Source: a virus. Taken from it: 22,490 bases of DNA. The stretch spans positions 1-22,490 of IMG/VR virus record IMGVR_UViG_3300036820_000069; one strand, written 5' to 3'. The notes under the pieces are model-generated. The model was not told where the DNA came from, made no database searches, and worked only from the letters and a program-made list of their open reading frames with translations. The position numbers were made by a program, and so were the translations under genes. The number at the start of each line of letters is the position of its first letter. Within the stretch, counting starts at the first letter, position 1. Positions 1 through 7,846 of the stretch are shown here, one piece after another.

Positions 1-59
1 AGCGAGGACAGGATGACGGGCAGGGTGTCGCCGGCCTTTATGAAGAAATCGACGTCCAT
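1..59 (-). CDS. Baseplate/tail protein, N-terminal fragment (cut by window edge)
   Basis: The first 19 or so residues are visible and read MDVDFFIKAGDTLPVILSS. The pattern [FI]xIKxGDTxP is typical of the N-terminus of BppU-like baseplate proteins and related phage tail proteins. The ATG lies one base after the TAG of the LamG tail protein, so the two are probably co-transcribed and made together. The rest lies outside the window, so the family is suggested by a short motif only. Confidence 0.5.
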   Translation of the reverse strand, partial: MDVDFFIKAGDTLPVILSS

Positions 60-60
60 G

Positions 61-2631
61 CTATTCCTCTGCCGTGTAGGTTGACGAGGGCGCTGTCGCG
101 ACATGCCCCTGGGCGTCGGGGTACTTGCGGTAGAAGCGGCCGATCTCCTCTATCGTACCCTCGTCGTGGTCGCCCACGCCGAGGGCCTCCGCGTCGGCGG
201 CCGAGCCGGAGTCGGCATCCGCGATCTCCGCGGTCAGGCCGGCCGCGTCGGCGATCGCCCCCTGGTCCGAGTCCCCGAGGACCGCGGCGAGAGTCGCGGA
301 GTCGGCGAACGAGCCTGTGTCGCTGTCGTGCTCTGATACCGCCAGGAATGCAGCATCAGCCCCTGTCACGAAATCCGTGCTGAGGATGCCGAGGATGCCG
401 GAGTCGGCCCCGGACCCGAGGTCGGCGTCGGCCAGCCCGAGCCAGGCGGCATCCGCGCCCAGGCCGGCGTCGGCGGAGCCGAGGCTCGCGTGGAGGGCCC
501 AGGAGTCCGCGGTCGGGCTGCTGTCGTCCGCGGAGGACACCTCGGCCAGGAGCGACCAGGCGTCCGCGGCCGGGGCGCTCGCGTCGGCATCGGGGACTGC
601 CGCGTGGAGCGACCAGGCGTCCGCGGCCGGGGCGCTCGCGTCGGCATCGGGGACTGCCGCGTGGAGCGACCAGGCGTCCGCGCAGGAGCCGGCGTCCGCG
701 CCGGACATCGGAAGCGAGACATCAGAGCAGAGCATTGAGTCGACGTAAACGACAAGGCCGTTATACGGCTGCTGAAGGCCTATGTCGACGTACTGGAATG
801 ATGCCGAGGCGACGGTCGCTGTCTGAACGCTCTCGATGAACGCGCCGGTAAGCCCGTTGTAGATGTTCATCTCTGCATAGCCGGAAACCGGATCTACATG
901 GAAGTGCGCATCGACTCGGTACCAAGTCGCGGCCTGGCAGGTGAACACGGTATGCGCGGCCTTTGATGCCATCTGAATGAGCACCACGCCGCTTGTCCCA
1001 ATTAGGATGTAATTCTGGCTGTTCCCGGTCTCGTCAATGCAGTCGACGAGAAGCGTGTTGGACGTTACCGGCAGACTCGGGAAGTAGAACCCGAACCGGA
1101 CGTAGACATCGAAGGTCGCATTGACGTTCCCGAAAAACCAGTTCCCGTAGACGCCGCTTGTCGAGGTAGCCGAGCACTTGTAAGAGAGCGAGCCGTCCAT
1201 CGCCTCAGTATTGCTGAACGTGAAGTTCGCAGAGCCAAGTGGGATATCAAACGGGTCGCCTGACGCGCCGCCGGAGTTCCCTGCCGTGGCGGCCGTTGCG
1301 TTGGTGCCGCCCTCTGCGTTATTCTGCTTCGCGAACACAAGCGGCCAGGTTCCCGGCATCGCGGCGCCTATCCAGCCCTGGTCAGAGACCGCGACGTCGT
1401 CGAAGTAGTACTTTACCGTCGTCTGGCCGCCCTGGTTCCCGAACGAGACGAACCCGCCAGCCGCGGTAGAGAGCGTGCCGCCTGTCGCGATCGTAGCCGA
1501 GTCGAGCAGATTACCGGAGTTATCGTAGAGCCGGACTCCCGCGCTCGCGGTGCCGGCGCCCGGGGTATACGTCATCTCGACCCGGTACCAGGTATTCGCT
1601 GACAGCGCATAGGAGCCGTTCGCAGTTGTCGCGCCGGTCAAGGTAATCGAGATCTTGCTGTTTGTCCCGAGCAGCACGGATACAATGCCGACACTCGCGT
1701 CATGATAGCGAGTGAGGTAGAGTTGCGTTCCCATCGCAGTAACGTAAACCCAGGTGCGGGTAAAGAGCGAAACATTATATGGAACATTCCAGGCGATCTG
1801 CGGGAACTGTGCGATGGTCGCGGCATTCGGGTTGCAGGCCATGGAGTACGCACCGGAGTGCGAGACCATGGTCGAATAGAGAGGATTCCCCTGCGTATTC
1901 GCCAAATCCACGCAGTAGCCTGACCTGAGGCCGCTGTTTGCCACGGCTATGACTGGGCCGTCAGTGTCAGGCGGTACCGGACTTGTTGAGATAGCAAGGT
2001 TTGTCATCCAGAATATTCCAGTGATATTTCCAGAAGCATTCCCGAAGTAAATTATTGAGTTCGTCGCTGTAGTGCCGCCGGTCGCAATCAGCGCCTCGAT
2101 GAGGTTTCCAGACGAGTCATAAATTCGCGCGATGCAGTACCCAGAGGTCCCGTTCGGGCAGATTGCAAGTGTTATCTGATACCAGGTATTCGCGGCAGGA
2201 GTCGATACGCTTGTCGCGATAGTCCCAGAGCCAGCTCGCGCAGACCAGTGGGTCCCGTCGAATTTGAGATAATATGCCGGTGTCGCAGCCTCGATTAGAT
2301 AGGCAGCTGTCGCACTCGTCGGGAGCAGCCCGAGATTTACCATCGCCGACGCATACTGGATTGTCGCGCTGCCGAGAACAGTCGTTGACCACTCAACAAG
2401 CGCCGTTGAAGCCACGGCAGTAAATTTATACGAAAGCGGCGATGCTCCGAATGACTGCGTGCTGTCGAAGGTTACTCCTCCGCCTACGCCGTTAAATGCC
2501 GTGCCTGAGCTCCCGCCGGAGTTCCCGGTCGTTACAGCAGTTCCGTTAGTGCCGCCGGCCGCGTTGTTCCCGTACCCGGACGCGGCAATCGACGCGGCGC
2601 CCTCGAAGCAGTTGAACCGGGTGAAGCTCAT
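61..2631 (-). CDS. Minor tail / receptor-binding protein with three LamG-like domains and an Ala-Asp repeat tail
   Basis: This 856-residue protein probably sits at the tail tip and binds the cell surface. Three successive units of about 200 residues (roughly 30-215, 225-425 and 430-635) each contain a strand pair of the type NTWYRVxxxY followed by RLYDxSGNLLxS, which is characteristic of concanavalin A/LamG-like jelly rolls. Units 1 and 3 begin with the same Gly-Asn-Ser-rich linker (GGTNGTA..GNSGG.SG). Residues ~640-825 are an acidic repeat of units such as ADAWSLHAAVPDADASAPA, part of it encoded by a perfect 57-base tandem repeat. The C-terminus (IGRFYRKYPDAQGH) is not repetitive. AGGAAGGG lies before the ATG. 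The position after the capsid genes and before a baseplate-like gene fits a tail role; the exact function is inferred. Confidence 0.7.
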   Translation of the reverse strand: MSFTRFNCFEGAASIAASGYGNNAAGGTNGTAVTTGNSGGSSGTAFNGVGGGVTFDSTQSFGASPLSYKFTAVASTALVEWSTTVLGSATIQYASAMVNLGLLPTSATAAYLIEAATPAYYLKFDGTHWSARAGSGTIATSVSTPAANTWYQITLAICPNGTSGYCIARIYDSSGNLIEALIATGGTTATNSIIYFGNASGNITGIFWMTNLAISTSPVPPDTDGPVIAVANSGLRSGYCVDLANTQGNPLYSTMVSHSGAYSMACNPNAATIAQFPQIAWNVPYNVSLFTRTWVYVTAMGTQLYLTRYHDASVGIVSVLLGTNSKISITLTGATTANGSYALSANTWYRVEMTYTPGAGTASAGVRLYDNSGNLLDSATIATGGTLSTAAGGFVSFGNQGGQTTVKYYFDDVAVSDQGWIGAAMPGTWPLVFAKQNNAEGGTNATAATAGNSGGASGDPFDIPLGSANFTFSNTEAMDGSLSYKCSATSTSGVYGNWFFGNVNATFDVYVRFGFYFPSLPVTSNTLLVDCIDETGNSQNYILIGTSGVVLIQMASKAAHTVFTCQAATWYRVDAHFHVDPVSGYAEMNIYNGLTGAFIESVQTATVASASFQYVDIGLQQPYNGLVVYVDSMLCSDVSLPMSGADAGSCADAWSLHAAVPDADASAPAADAWSLHAAVPDADASAPAADAWSLLAEVSSADDSSPTADSWALHASLGSADAGLGADAAWLGLADADLGSGADSGILGILSTDFVTGADAAFLAVSEHDSDTGSFADSATLAAVLGDSDQGAIADAAGLTAEIADADSGSAADAEALGVGDHDEGTIEEIGRFYRKYPDAQGHVATAPSSTYTAEE
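551..682. repeat. 57-bp perfect tandem repeat inside the tail gene
   Basis: Copies begin at 551, 608 and 665 with the same AGCGACCAGGCGTCCGCG start. The first two are complete and identical and the third covers 18 bases. One unit encodes 19 residues, so copy number can change without loss of frame. Weaker repeats of the same kind continue on both sides at the protein level. Confidence 0.9.
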
Positions 2632-2650
2632 TCAGCGAACCCTTCCTGGC

Positions 2651-2681
2651 GGGCGAGAACGGCCCTGCGCCGTCCTCGCCC
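2651..2681 (-). terminator. Hairpin between the structural gene and the tail gene
   Basis: GGGCGAGAACGGC (2651-2663) and GCCGTCCTCGCCC (2669-2681) form a 13-bp stem with one wobble pair and a 5-base loop. It fills the gap after the stop of the 205-residue protein. No U-rich tract follows in the leftward direction, so it may attenuate transcription or mark an mRNA end rather than stop transcription fully. Confidence 0.5.
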
Positions 2682-2686
2682 TGCCG

Positions 2687-3304
2687 TCAGGACAGCGTGA
2701 GCGTCCCGGTGAACACCCAGACCGCGCCGGCGACCTTCGTCCCGAGCGCGGCCGGCGCCTTGTGATCCCAGATCGAGAAGCCGGTGATCCCGGACTTCAC
2801 GTCAGCCGCGGTGATCGCGGCGGTCGCGGTGAAGATGCACCACTCGGCCCAGGTCATCGCGTTATTCGAGATCGCCGTGAACGTCGAAACGACCGTAAGG
2901 ACGCCGTTCGCCTGGGTGGGCGCGGAGTCGACGACCTGGTACCAGGCGCCGACTGTGCCGTTCGCCGCTGTCCCGTCGGCCCCGAGCTGCGTGTCGGCCG
3001 CGGCCGCCGCCGTAGCCGTGGAGCCGACGCCGACGCCCGTCCGGGTCGCCGTGAGGGCCTGGGCTCCGCCGGTGGCCGTCAGGAGCTTGGTGATCTGGTC
3101 CAGCCCGCTGGTGCAGAGAACGTTGCCCGCGCACTCGGCGACGCTCTCCGGCCTCTTGAGGAGCCTCTCGAGGTGCGGCCTGCGAATAAGCGGGACCGCG
3201 ATCCCCGTGCGGCGCGCCGTATAGGCGACCTGCTCCGCCGACCACTGGTCGACGCGGACGTGCGGCGTCCACTTGATCGAGTCCCGCGCTATCGTGTCCG
3301 TCAT
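2687..3304 (-). CDS. Phage structural protein, 205 aa, encoded just after the major capsid protein
   Basis: The protein has a basic, helical N-terminus (residues 1-50), then a Thr/Ala/Gly-rich, beta-type body with the series VGVGSTATAAAAADTQLGAD. That series resembles a segment common in phage tail-fibre and head-accessory proteins, in which a vGxGxtA stretch precedes a TxL. Long Val/Thr strands (VLTVVSTFTAIS, GAVWVFTGTLTLS) suggest a jelly-roll or Ig-like fold. AAAGGAG lies nine bases before the ATG, a strong ribosome site. The gene is separated from the capsid gene by a strong hairpin. A virion part is likely; whether it belongs to the head or the tail cannot be decided here. Its codons for AECAGNVLCT form one arm of a 29-base near-repeat with 17581-17609. 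Confidence 0.55.
   Translation of the reverse strand: MTDTIARDSIKWTPHVRVDQWSAEQVAYTARRTGIAVPLIRRPHLERLLKRPESVAECAGNVLCTSGLDQITKLLTATGGAQALTATRTGVGVGSTATAAAAADTQLGADGTAANGTVGAWYQVVDSAPTQANGVLTVVSTFTAISNNAMTWAEWCIFTATAAITAADVKSGITGFSIWDHKAPAALGTKVAGAVWVFTGTLTLS
3111..3139. repeat. 29-base near-repeat, copy 1 (partner 17581-17609)
   Basis: GTGCAGAGAACGTTGCCCGC and the following GCACTCGGC match 17581-17609 with two transitions in 29 bases. Here the minus strand encodes AECAGNVLC. In that frame both differences in the other copy would be silent (AAC/AAT, GTT/GTC). Confidence 0.7.
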
Positions 3305-3331
3305 GGCATCTCCTTTGCTCTTAAGCGAGAG

Positions 3332-3371
3332 CCGCCGCCTCGCCCCTGGCCATTCAGGTGCGAGGCGGCGG
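3332..3371 (-). terminator. Strong hairpin after the major capsid gene
   Basis: CCGCCGCCTCGC (3332-3343) and GCGAGGCGGCGG (3360-3371) form a perfect 12-bp stem with a 16-base loop, seven bases beyond the capsid stop codon. There is no clear U tract. It may partly terminate transcription or protect the 3' end of the capsid mRNA, which would lower expression of the downstream genes relative to capsid. Confidence 0.6.
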
Positions 3372-3377
3372 ATGCCG

Positions 3378-4340
3378 TTAGGACCCGGTGTACTCCAGGC
3401 AGGCCCAGGCCTGCGGGAAGCCGGTGTGGAAGCCGCGGCGGGAGCGGTACATGAGCTCGATCGTGTCCTGGCCGGGCAGGCGCTCCTGCTTCGTCTCAGG
3501 GCCGGACCGGACGCCGAGGATCAGGTGATCCCGGTTTCCGACGAACAGGAGCGGGTTGCCGGTCGGCGAGTTGGACGGAACGCCGCCGGTCGCGACCATC
3601 GCGCCGAGGCTCCAGAGCGCCGGGGTGTCGAGCACCTGCACCGCGGTGCGGGTGGAGGCCTCGTCGGCGTAGCCGGTCACCGAGGTCTCGCCGGCCGCGT
3701 CGGTGAAGAGCGGGCGGCCGAGGTTGTCGGTGCAGGTCCGGAGAAGCCGCTTGAACCGCGGGTGGGCGATCACGATCGAGCGGTCGGGCGAGAAGAAGCG
3801 CGACTCCTCGTAGAGCGCGAAGGTGTTCATGATCGTGTTGTAGCCCGCGGTCCCGGCCAGCGTCGCGGTCGTCTTGTAGTTCGCGTTCGCGGTGTAGCCG
3901 GCGCCGCTGTCGTTCGTGGTGACCCCGGAATAAAGCGAGGTGAACGGGGTCGAGGTCTCGCGGACGCCCGTGCCGGTCGCGCCGAGGCAGGCGTTATCCA
4001 GGTGGATCGCGTACGAGCCGGCCCAGTCGGCGCCCCTCGTCGAGATCACGTCGATGATGCCGGCCAGGTCGGAGAGGTCCTCATCCGACAGCGGGACGCC
4101 CTGCGCGAACTTGCTCGCCTGGAGGGTTACCTCGTCGTCAGTCGAGGTGTCGTTCGTGTAGGCCACGCCTCGGGCGGTCACCGAGGAGCCGACGCCGCCG
4201 GACCGCGGGACGGCCCTGGCGTTCGTGCCCATCATGACCCTACGGGCGATGAACTCGACGGCGGACGTCTGCACGATCCGCGTGATTACGCCGGAGTCCA
4301 TCTCGATCGGTATCCATGAGGACTCATCCCTGGTGGTCAC
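3378..4340 (-). CDS. Major capsid protein, HK97-like fold
   Basis: This 320-residue protein forms the capsid shell. Its pattern is that of HK97-type capsid proteins: an N-terminal segment ending in SGVITRIVQTSAVEFIARRV, a loop and strand with TNDTSTDDEVTLQASKFAQG, then VPLSDEDLSDLAGIIDVIS and a helix in which AIHLDNACLGATGTG matches the usual 'aiD.a.l.G.G' signature. The C-terminal part (GRPLF, GNRDHLILGVRSG, RRGFHTGFPQAWACLEYTG) resembles the family's P- and A-domains. No protease domain precedes the fold. Start is GTG. The gene has its own promoter at about 4460, a leader of about 110 bases with two hairpins, and a strong hairpin after its stop. This makes it a separately controlled, probably highly expressed unit. 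Confidence 0.85.
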   Translation of the reverse strand: MTTRDESSWIPIEMDSGVITRIVQTSAVEFIARRVMMGTNARAVPRSGGVGSSVTARGVAYTNDTSTDDEVTLQASKFAQGVPLSDEDLSDLAGIIDVISTRGADWAGSYAIHLDNACLGATGTGVRETSTPFTSLYSGVTTNDSGAGYTANANYKTTATLAGTAGYNTIMNTFALYEESRFFSPDRSIVIAHPRFKRLLRTCTDNLGRPLFTDAAGETSVTGYADEASTRTAVQVLDTPALWSLGAMVATGGVPSNSPTGNPLLFVGNRDHLILGVRSGPETKQERLPGQDTIELMYRSRRGFHTGFPQAWACLEYTGS

Positions 4341-4398
4341 GGGAGCCTCACCTTCCCTTCCGGGGATGCGATTGCGGTCAGGTCGGGCATCGCGCCCC

Positions 4399-4433
4399 GG
4401 CAGGAGGTGCCTGCCAGCCCCCGGACTCCGGGG
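4399..4433 (-). promoter_or_regulatory. Double hairpin in the capsid 5' leader
   Basis: GGCAGG-AGGTG-CCTGCC (4399-4415) and the adjacent CCCCGGA-C-TCCGGGG (4419-4433) are two perfect inverted repeats in the transcribed region between the predicted start near 4452 and the capsid start codon. They could stabilise the mRNA or control translation. Their role is inferred from position. Confidence 0.5.
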
Positions 4434-4458
4434 TCCCCGTCACGGGAATTATGGCTTA

Positions 4459-4464
4459 ACTATA
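4459..4464 (-). promoter_or_regulatory. Predicted -10 box of the capsid promoter
   Basis: The minus strand reads GGGG-TATAGT. GGGGTA before the box matches the portal and terminase sites, but no good -35 box is seen. Unlike those sites, no start codon lies six bases downstream. The transcript would begin near 4452 and carry a leader of about 110 bases to the GTG at 4340. Confidence 0.5.
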
Positions 4465-4500
4465 CCCCGCGAGCGCGCGCCGGCGGAGCAGCGCCCGGGG

Positions 4501-4635
4501 TTATCCCTCCTCCGGGCCGTCGCTTCCGTCGTCGTCATCCTGGGACTCCTGGAGGTAGACCGGGTCGAAGGGCTTGCCGCCGGCCGCGATAAGGTCGGTC
4601 AGCAGGGCCGGCTTGCTGCCGTCGTTTACCGTCAT
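4501..4635 (-). CDS. 44-aa peptide with KPFDPVYLQ motif
   Basis: A small acidic-tailed protein whose ATG overlaps the stop of the upstream ART by four bases (ATGA), with GGAGC seven bases upstream. The sequence LLTDLIAAGGKPFDPVYLQE is paralogous to the N-terminus of the 54-residue peptide that follows the other ART, and the same FxPVYLQES is found in the 200-residue protein at 15683-16285. The end is acidic (DDDDGSDGPEEG). It lacks the targeting-like tag seen at the end of the 54-residue peptide. The repeated ART-plus-peptide order suggests a partner, immunity or assembly role, but none is proven. Confidence 0.75.
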   Translation of the reverse strand: MTVNDGSKPALLTDLIAAGGKPFDPVYLQESQDDDDGSDGPEEG

Positions 4636-5558
4636 CCTATTGCTCCTATCTGCTCCACGCTGACATGCCACTCGCTGCCCTGCTGCACCGCGCTCTTCAC
4701 GCGGTACCGCCCGCCAGAGATCATCTCCTGCTCATACGAGATGCCGCCGCGCTTCTCGATATCCAGGCCGCGGGCGCTCGTCGCCGTGAGCACGACCTTT
4801 ACCGCGAAGCCGCCGGTATCATGACCGGCATCCGCGAACCGGTTCGCGATAAGCTTGCTTTTCGACCAGGAGGCCGCGCCGATGTCGAACTCAGCACCGG
4901 GGCCCTGCCTGAACGCGTCGAACAGCTTCTTCGCGTCGCCGGTCTGCGTCTGCGCCGCGGTTATCCATTTCATGCCGCGATGCAGCTCGCCGCCGGGGGC
5001 ATCCTCAGATTTCGTCTTAATAGCATCGATTAGGGTCTGAGCATACGAGCCCCAGTCAGTTCCCCTGGGCAGGCCAGCGGGCTGATTGCCGGTGATTATC
5101 CCGGTCATCGCCTGCGAGATATAGGACGAGCTCATCCGCCAAACGCCGACGGCCTTATTCAACTCGGCAGCTCGCGGCGCCTTGGTCTTTGCTGCCTGAG
5201 CCTTATGTGGCTCTTGCGGGAGTATCTGCGCCGCGAGCTTCTCTGCGTGGCCGCTGTCTCCCTTCGGCAGCTTGGACCGCTTTGACGAGATCGTCGCCTT
5301 GAGCGCCCCAGCATTTCCGCCAGTTGCCGCCGCCAGGGCATTCGTCAGGTGATGCCGTGCCTCATCGTTCTGCCCGGCCGCGATCGCCCGCTGAGCCGCC
5401 TGAAGGTGCGCGCCTATCTCGTTCTTCGCAGGGTGCGCGTCGAACTCGCCGCGCGCCGCTGACCCGGCCTTGATGACCTTCTCGCCGGCTGCGCCGCCGC
5501 CCGATGTCCAGTGCCCGTGCGCGTCGCGGTGCTCGAGCGGGCTAAACATCCAGCTCAC
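4632..5558 (-). CDS. ADP-ribosyltransferase effector with shared N-terminal module (308 aa)
   Basis: Predicted to transfer ADP-ribose from NAD+ to a host protein. The catalytic domain (residues ~135-308) has the three R-S-E landmarks: LHRGMKW with Arg194, the strand FDIGAASWSKS with Ser230-x-Ser232, and SYEQEMI with Glu276-x-Glu278, the ExE form found in arginine-directed toxins. The N-terminal ~97 residues form the module shared with both upstream effectors (HGHW, HPAKNEIGAHL, HLTNAL, ATISSKRSKL). It is followed at once by GHAEKLAAQIL (103-112), a match to the tag that ends the scaffold. GTG start, overlapping the preceding stop (GTGA). T4 Alt is a known ART carried in the head; packaging of this protein is my inference. 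It has no signal peptide or membrane segment. Confidence 0.85.
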   Translation of the reverse strand: MSWMFSPLEHRDAHGHWTSGGGAAGEKVIKAGSAARGEFDAHPAKNEIGAHLQAAQRAIAAGQNDEARHHLTNALAAATGGNAGALKATISSKRSKLPKGDSGHAEKLAAQILPQEPHKAQAAKTKAPRAAELNKAVGVWRMSSSYISQAMTGIITGNQPAGLPRGTDWGSYAQTLIDAIKTKSEDAPGGELHRGMKWITAAQTQTGDAKKLFDAFRQGPGAEFDIGAASWSKSKLIANRFADAGHDTGGFAVKVVLTATSARGLDIEKRGGISYEQEMISGGRYRVKSAVQQGSEWHVSVEQIGAIG

Positions 5559-5719
5559 TGCTTCCCGCGCATTATCTGCCTGGCGATCTGCTCGGCATGC
5601 CCGCTGTCACCGCCTGCATCGCCTGCATCGGCATCGTCCGCGGCATCCATGTTCTGAAGGTACAGCGGATCAAACGGCTTGCCGCTCTTCTTGACGACAT
5701 CAGCAAGAAGGTCCGTCAT
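5555..5719 (-). CDS. 54-aa linker peptide: KPFDPLYLQ motif plus scaffold-like C-terminal tag
   Basis: This peptide is made of three parts: LLADVVKKSGKPFDPLYLQN, an acidic Asp/Ala/Gly stretch, and the end GHAEQIARQIMRGKQ. The first part matches the 44-residue peptide and a segment of the 200-residue protein. The end is nearly the same as the scaffold C-terminus (GYAEQLARQIAGS). ATGA overlap with the larger ART upstream, GTGA overlap with the smaller ART downstream, and a GGAGC ribosome site support real translation. It may be an adaptor that brings a partner to the procapsid; this is inference. Confidence 0.8.
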   Translation of the reverse strand: MTDLLADVVKKSGKPFDPLYLQNMDAADDADAGDAGGDSGHAEQIARQIMRGKQ

Positions 5720-7842
5720 CCGAATGCTCCTATATGCTCCGCCGTAACATACGAGATATTATATTGCGTGACAACTTTCGTGATCTTGAACCGGCCGCCG
5801 GAGATCATCTCAGCCTCATGCGCGAACCCGCCGCCGGCATGCTGGATGTCGAACCCGCGCGCATTTGTCGTCGTCAGGACAAGGACGCGCGCGTAGGAAT
5901 CAGCGCTTTTTGCGCCAGAGAATGTCATCGCGATATCCGATTTCTTAGAGAAGGACGCGGCGCCGATGTCGAACTCGGTGCCTGCCCCTTTGTCGATCGC
6001 ATCCCAGAGCTTCTGCGCGCCTGGCTTGTTAAGGTCATTCGCGTTCCACTTCATCCCGCGGTAGAGCTTGCCGTCCGGAGCCGCCTTTGTCTTCGTCTTT
6101 AGCGCCTCCCACATCACGGCCGAATGCACGCTCAATGGCTCTTTGCCGTTGATTATATCCGTGATGCCCATGGAAATTGCAAATGAGCTTCCCTTCCAGG
6201 CCGAAATCGCCTGCGCAAGGGTTACAGGAGTATCATCTGCGCTCTTCGCCTTCTTCGGCTTGGCGACGGCGGCTTCCTTTGCCGCTGTAAGCGCTTTGCT
6301 CACCGCGATCGCAGCCACGTCATGGTCATTGTCGCTTGCCCACTTGCCGAGTTCCGTAAGCTGGTCGACGCTAATCGGCTTGAGGAATGCCTTGACATCA
6401 TTGCTCGCTGCCGTCCAGGCCGCAAAGTCACCGTACTTCGACGCGGCCTTCGCCGCAGAGTACTTTGTGATAAGCTCGACGAGCTTCGCCCGCTGGGCAT
6501 CGACTTGCGCGTGCGTAAGTTCCGGCGCCGGCGCGGACGAGGCGGCTGGCGCGACAGTCGCCAGGAGATCGGCCTTGTCCTTGTCCGCGCCCTTGACGCC
6601 GAGCTTCGACCTGCGGGACGAGATCGTCGCCTTTAGCGCGGGTGAGCTGTCGCCGCCTATCGACTTCAGCGCGTTCGTCAGGTGCGCATGCGCCGCGACA
6701 ACGTCGCCGGACTTCATGGACTTCCACGCCGCGTCGAGGTGCGTCCCGATCTGGGCCTTGTTCGGGTGGGCCATGAACTGCTCGTACGCAGCCGTCCCGG
6801 GGAGAAGCGTCTGCTCACCGGCATGCTCGTCCAGGACCGGCACTGGCTCTGCTGCTTCTGGGATGTCATCAGGCGCCGCGATCGCCGCCTTAAGGTGCTT
6901 CGCCGCCTCACTTGTGGAAGCTGCGTGCTGAGCGGCTTCAAGATGCTCAGCCGCGAACTTGCTTGTCACTGCCTTATTCTTAGCCGCCGCATGCAGGTCA
7001 GCGAGCTCAACCATTGTCACGACATGCTCTTCTGGCTTATCATCAGGCGCAAGCCCCAGGTTACTGGGATGACTTATTACCGCCGTGATCTTGTCCATCT
7101 TCGCCTGAAGGTTATCCGTCTTGATCTGCGCCTTGAGGCCCTCGGCCATCTGGGTGTGGTAGTGGGCATTCGTGGCCTCGCCCGGCTGATTCGCATAGGC
7201 AGCGGCAGCGATCTCATGCGCGTCGGCGGCCTGCTGCTTCAGGCTCTTGTCCTTTACGGCCGCGATTGACAGGCTGTTTGCCGCCTCTGAGAGCTTCTGG
7301 GCTTTTGGCTTGCCCTGATCAGCATTCTTCTCTTTAAGCTCTTTCATCAGCGCGCGGAGCTTGTCGATGGTCTTATCGGTAACCTGGTTAGGCTGGACGC
7401 CGAGAAGTTTTACCATCTCCTTTGCCTCGGGCGTGTTTATCTGTGTCCCCGCCTGGGCATGGAGCATGCTGCTCGACTTCGGCTTGATCCCTTTCGGCCC
7501 GGGCGTATTCCCTGGCAAGCTCTCACCAGCCGCTGGCTCATTCAGCCCGCCGAGTTTTGACCGGCGCGAAGAAATTGTGGCACGAAGGGCGCCGGCGTTC
7601 TTCCCGTACGACGCGACCAGGGCGCTGGTAAGGTGGTGCTTGGCCTCTACGGCGGAGCCGGCCTTTATCGCCTTCTGCGCGGCCTCGAGGTGGGCGCCGA
7701 TCTCATTCTTGTTCGGGTGGGCGGCGTACTCGAGGTGGGCATTTGATCCGTGCACAAGAGCCTTGTCGCCGGCAAGGCCGCCGCTCGACATCCACTCGCC
7801 ATGAGGGCTGCGATGCTGGAACGGGTCGAAATGCCAGGCCAT
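5716..7842 (-). CDS. Large multi-module ADP-ribosyltransferase effector (708 aa)
   Basis: The C-terminal domain (residues ~540-708) is an R-S-E ADP-ribosyltransferase paralogous to the 308-residue ART: LYRGMKW with Arg595, FDIGAASFSKKS with Ser630-x-Ser632, and AHEAEMI with Glu676-x-Glu678. The N-terminal module (1-97, PHGEW..HPNKNEIGAHL..ATISSRRSKL) is repeated at ~348-414 (HPNKAQIGTHL..ATISSRRSKL), with a degenerate piece at ~297-321 (AAEHLEAAQHAAS..AAKHLKAA). The middle (~130-340 and 430-540) is Ala/Lys-rich and helical and may be extended, with no recognised domain. No signal peptide or membrane segment is seen. The stop overlaps the next ATG. The protein is long for a phage ART, near the size of T4 Alt, a known packaged enzyme; delivery with the DNA is inferred. 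Confidence 0.85.
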   Translation of the reverse strand: MAWHFDPFQHRSPHGEWMSSGGLAGDKALVHGSNAHLEYAAHPNKNEIGAHLEAAQKAIKAGSAVEAKHHLTSALVASYGKNAGALRATISSRRSKLGGLNEPAAGESLPGNTPGPKGIKPKSSSMLHAQAGTQINTPEAKEMVKLLGVQPNQVTDKTIDKLRALMKELKEKNADQGKPKAQKLSEAANSLSIAAVKDKSLKQQAADAHEIAAAAYANQPGEATNAHYHTQMAEGLKAQIKTDNLQAKMDKITAVISHPSNLGLAPDDKPEEHVVTMVELADLHAAAKNKAVTSKFAAEHLEAAQHAASTSEAAKHLKAAIAAPDDIPEAAEPVPVLDEHAGEQTLLPGTAAYEQFMAHPNKAQIGTHLDAAWKSMKSGDVVAAHAHLTNALKSIGGDSSPALKATISSRRSKLGVKGADKDKADLLATVAPAASSAPAPELTHAQVDAQRAKLVELITKYSAAKAASKYGDFAAWTAASNDVKAFLKPISVDQLTELGKWASDNDHDVAAIAVSKALTAAKEAAVAKPKKAKSADDTPVTLAQAISAWKGSSFAISMGITDIINGKEPLSVHSAVMWEALKTKTKAAPDGKLYRGMKWNANDLNKPGAQKLWDAIDKGAGTEFDIGAASFSKKSDIAMTFSGAKSADSYARVLVLTTTNARGFDIQHAGGGFAHEAEMISGGRFKITKVVTQYNISYVTAEHIGAFG

Positions 7843-7846
7843 GCTG

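Noticed and set aside
2459-3454. Rightward frame of 331 codons over the structural gene
   Set aside because: Arg/Gly/Asp-rich shadow composition; it covers two leftward genes and both hairpins.
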